A stretch of DNA of 64,000 nt. Origin: Paenibacillus silvae (GTDB taxonomy: Bacteria > Bacillota > Bacilli > Paenibacillales > Paenibacillaceae). How positions within the stretch are numbered: the stretch's first letter is position 1; every line of letters starts with the position of its first letter. Below, in pieces: positions 61,792 through 64,000 of this stretch. Under the pieces are notes generated by a model. That model saw only the letters and a program-made list of their open reading frames with translations, had not been told where the DNA came from and made no database searches. A program made the translations under genes and the position numbers. The stretch spans positions 1-64,000 of the forward strand of contig NZ_BMFU01000005.1 of assembly GCF_014639235.1 (NCBI RefSeq), written 5' to 3'.

Positions 61792-62091
61792 TCATGTCGT
61801 TTGTTCAATTTGTTGCCGGGTCTCCGGTGTGCCTAGCCGGTAAATCTCTCGATATACCTGCTGCAAAACCGCTTCATATGCACGGTTCACATCATGTTCT
61901 GGCGTGTCGGGCCACGGAAATACCATCCCGGGAAAGGCTTCTTCTTCCTTTTCCTGCATAAGATAAAGCAATCCCAGTAAATGCTCGGCTTCCTGCGGTG
62001 TGGCTTGAATCACCCATTCATAGGATGATGCAGACGAATCCGGTATAACCGAGCGGCCTATGACAGACACGTAATAATTGATCCTGTCCAT
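61792..62091 (-). CDS. Hypothetical protein (99 residues)
   Basis: Not recognised. Starts MDRINYYVSVIG after GAAGGAG (ten bases), contains TPQEAEHLLGLLYLMQEKEEEAF and ends in a helical acidic part. Soluble by appearance. Divergent from asnB, with about 195 bases between the starts, so the two directions may share a control region. Confidence 0.65.
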   Translation of the reverse strand: MDRINYYVSVIGRSVIPDSSASSYEWVIQATPQEAEHLLGLLYLMQEKEEEAFPGMVFPWPDTPEHDVNRAYEAVLQQVYREIYRLGTPETRQQIEQTT

Positions 62092-62186
62092 TGCATGCTC
62101 TCTCCTTCACAGGCAGCTTGAGGCTGATATCCCTAGATGTAGTTTCCGAAGAGGACAGACATTTTATGCCTGCATTCGGCATATAT

Positions 62187-62215
62187 TTGTTACGACCTCT
62201 GACGAAAAATACAAC
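62187..62215 (+). promoter_or_regulatory. Candidate promoter of asnB
   Basis: A -35 TTGTTA (62187-62192), 17 bp spacer and -10 TACAAC (62210-62215), 70 bases upstream of the asnB start. Confidence 0.4.
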
Positions 62216-62285
62216 ATTTGCTAGCTGCTCTCGACGCTTGGCAGCATACGGATGAACGACTCGACCAAGAAAGGATGAACTAACC

Positions 62286-64000
62286 ATGTGCGGTATAACC
62301 GGCTTCGTGCAGTGGAATCGGGATTTGACACAGGAATCGGAGCTGCTGGTCCGGATGACGGATAGCTTATCGAACCGCGGGCCCGATGCTTCAGGGACGT
62401 GGATTTCCAACCCTTGTGCTTTTGGACACCGCCGCCTGAGCGTAATGGACCCGGAGAACGGGGCACAGCCCATGCATGCATTACAAGGAGATACCTCCTA
62501 TACCGTTGTGTATAACGGAGAACTATACAATGCACCCGAGTTGAAGAAGGAGCTTCTTCAGCGTGGGCATCACTTTCGTACCCAGTGTGACACGGAAGTG
62601 CTTCTTGCCTCATATATCGAATGGGGACCTGTGTGCGTTGAAAAGTTAAACGGAATTTTTGCTTTTGCCATATGGGATGGCGGGCGCGAGCAGGTCTTCA
62701 TAGCTCGTGACCGGCTAGGGGTCAAACCTCTATTTTACAGCCATGCAAAGGAAGCCCTTGTTTTCGGTTCCGAGCCCAAAGCTCTGCTCCTTCATCCGGA
62801 TGTAGAGGCCGCAGTCGGCCCGGAAGGGCTCGCAGAGGTATTTATCGTTGGTCCTGCACGAACACCGGGACACGGCGTATATTCCTCACTTCATGAGTTA
62901 AAACCCGCTCACGCGATGATTTACAGCCGTAATGGCATCAAAACGTATGCCTATTGGAAGCTGGAATCCGTCAACCATGAACACAACCTGGAGGAAACTG
63001 CAGCTGAAGTACGGCGCTTGTTACAGGATACGCTGGAGCGCCAGTTAGCCTCTGATGTTCCGGTATGCTCTCTTTTATCCGGCGGCCTTGATTCCAGCGC
63101 TCTGTCTGCATTGGCAGTTGATTATTATAACCGGACAGGGCAAGGTCAAGTCAGCACATATTCCGTTGATTATGTTGATAACGCCAAGCACTTTCAAGCG
63201 CATTCCTTTCAGCCCGGTGCAGATGGCCCATGGATTCAACGCATGGTTGATGAGCTCAAAACCGATCATCACTGGATCGAGATTGAGAACGGGGAGCTTG
63301 TTCACGCACTGAATCAGGCTATGCTGGTACGAGATTTGCCGGGTATGGCAGACGTGGATTCATCACTTTATTTATTCTGCAAGGAGATTAAAAAAGGAGC
63401 AACCGTCGCCATTTCCGGCGAGGCCGCAGATGAAGTGTTTGGCGGTTATCCATGGTTCCACCGGGATGAGATGCTAAACTCCGGCACATTCCCTTGGTCA
63501 GTCGCACCTGATATGAGGGCCGGATTATTGTCTCCGGAAATCCGTGACTGGATTAAACCTCTGGACTATCTGGCTGACCGTTACTCGGATGCCGTTGCCG
63601 AAGTTCCTTTACTGGATGGAGAGACAGGCAAAACAGCACAGATGCGCGTGATGTCTTATTTGAATATCACGCGTTTTATGCCGACATTGCTCGATCGCAA
63701 AGACCGGATGAGTATGGGGGCAGGTCTGGAAGTGCGTGTCCCTTACTGTGACCATCGGCTGATCCAGTACGTGTTTAACATTCCCTGGGAAATGAAAATA
63801 ACAGGTGGACGAGAGAAGGGTATTTTGCGAAAAGCACTTGAAGGCGTGCTGCCTGATGATGTGTTATATCGTAAAAAGAGCCCATATCCCAAAACTCATG
63901 ATCCTCAGTATCTGGCAGCAGTTAAACAGCAGGTACTTGATATTCTGGATGATCCAGCATCTCCTATTTTACCGTTAATCGACAAAGCACAGATTCGAAA
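62286..64000 (+). CDS. asnB: Asparagine synthetase (glutamine-hydrolysing), 3' end outside window
   Basis: Makes asparagine from aspartate, ATP and glutamine. 571 codons are visible and stay open. After ATG comes Cys2 (MCGITGF), the N-terminal nucleophile of the glutaminase domain, with NRGPDASG and YNGELYN. The synthetase domain has the PP-loop SGGLDSS from residue 265, SGEAADEVFGGYPW and the RKDRMSMGAGLEVRVP segment. About 40 residues should be missing at the C-terminus. It is nearer the AsnO/YisO type than I can separate from AsnB by eye; AsnO is linked to sporulation in B. subtilis. AAAGGA precedes the ATG. Confidence 0.93.
   Translation, partial: MCGITGFVQWNRDLTQESELLVRMTDSLSNRGPDASGTWISNPCAFGHRRLSVMDPENGAQPMHALQGDTSYTVVYNGELYNAPELKKELLQRGHHFRTQCDTEVLLASYIEWGPVCVEKLNGIFAFAIWDGGREQVFIARDRLGVKPLFYSHAKEALVFGSEPKALLLHPDVEAAVGPEGLAEVFIVGPARTPGHGVYSSLHELKPAHAMIYSRNGIKTYAYWKLESVNHEHNLEETAAEVRRLLQDTLERQLASDVPVCSLLSGGLDSSALSALAVDYYNRTGQGQVSTYSVDYVDNAKHFQAHSFQPGADGPWIQRMVDELKTDHHWIEIENGELVHALNQAMLVRDLPGMADVDSSLYLFCKEIKKGATVAISGEAADEVFGGYPWFHRDEMLNSGTFPWSVAPDMRAGLLSPEIRDWIKPLDYLADRYSDAVAEVPLLDGETGKTAQMRVMSYLNITRFMPTLLDRKDRMSMGAGLEVRVPYCDHRLIQYVFNIPWEMKITGGREKGILRKALEGVLPDDVLYRKKSPYPKTHDPQYLAAVKQQVLDILDDPASPILPLIDKAQIR

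Noticed and set aside
62018..62613. Minus-strand frames over the asnB start
   Set aside because: Antisense to the conserved glutaminase domain of asparagine synthetase and lacking ribosome sites.

Overview
The window looks like chromosome from a spore-forming Paenibacillus or close relative. It opens with the reversed 5' end of a Firmicutes-type 16S rRNA gene. It then carries sporulation genes (safA, spo0B, spoIVFA/FB, spoIIB-like, spoVID, lonB) in an order largely shared with Bacillus subtilis, with strong AGGAGG-type ribosome sites, several TTG/GTG starts and a T-box. The genus call is inference from gene order and protein style; no database search was possible.

Layout. 1-580: 16S 5' end and its tandem promoters, reading left. 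582-51012: about 50 kb of genes almost all on the minus strand, in reading order from the right: ysoA-like, tig-clpP-clpX, ispG, lonB-lon, engB, the haem genes hemA-hemX-siroheme dehydrogenase-hemC-cobA/hemD-hemB-hemL, an RluA pseudouridine synthase, spoVID, T-box-controlled valS, folC-murC, a spoIIB-like SPOR gene, maf-radC, mreBCD-minCD, spoIVFA-FB, rng, rplU-prp-rpmA, spo0B-obg, then pheB-hom-thrC-thrB-pheA-ilvE and safA. Compared with B. subtilis, hom-thrC-thrB sits between pheB and pheA, clpP lies with clpX, and ispG lies between clpX and lonB.

51.2-60.35 kb is the unusual part. Two identical tRNA-Arg(TCT) genes in opposite orientation face each other. Each is followed inward by a 134-136 bp unit that repeats the tRNA 3' end, and then by a ~197 bp palindromic element built of four ~26 bp motifs in the same B-A-B'-A' order. 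Between these mirrored arms lie only an MFS transporter, a large secreted subtilisin-family protease and a SAM methyltransferase, plus much non-coding DNA with simple repeats. No integrase or transposase is visible. I regard this inverted, tRNA-bounded segment as the most interesting structure in the window.

60.35-64 kb: a small membrane protein (DUF4870-like), two unrecognised small genes on the minus strand, and divergently an asparagine synthetase (asnB/asnO type) cut off by the window end.

Functional themes: spore coat (SafA, SpoVID), phosphorelay (Spo0B), sigma-K processing (SpoIVFA/FB), cell shape and division site (MreBCD, MinCD), protein quality control (Tig, ClpXP, LonA, LonB), tetrapyrrole synthesis, and aspartate-family, aromatic and branched-chain amino acid synthesis. 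A second notable signal is a set of six A-tracts spaced about 21 bp apart directly upstream of the engB promoter, as expected for intrinsically curved DNA.
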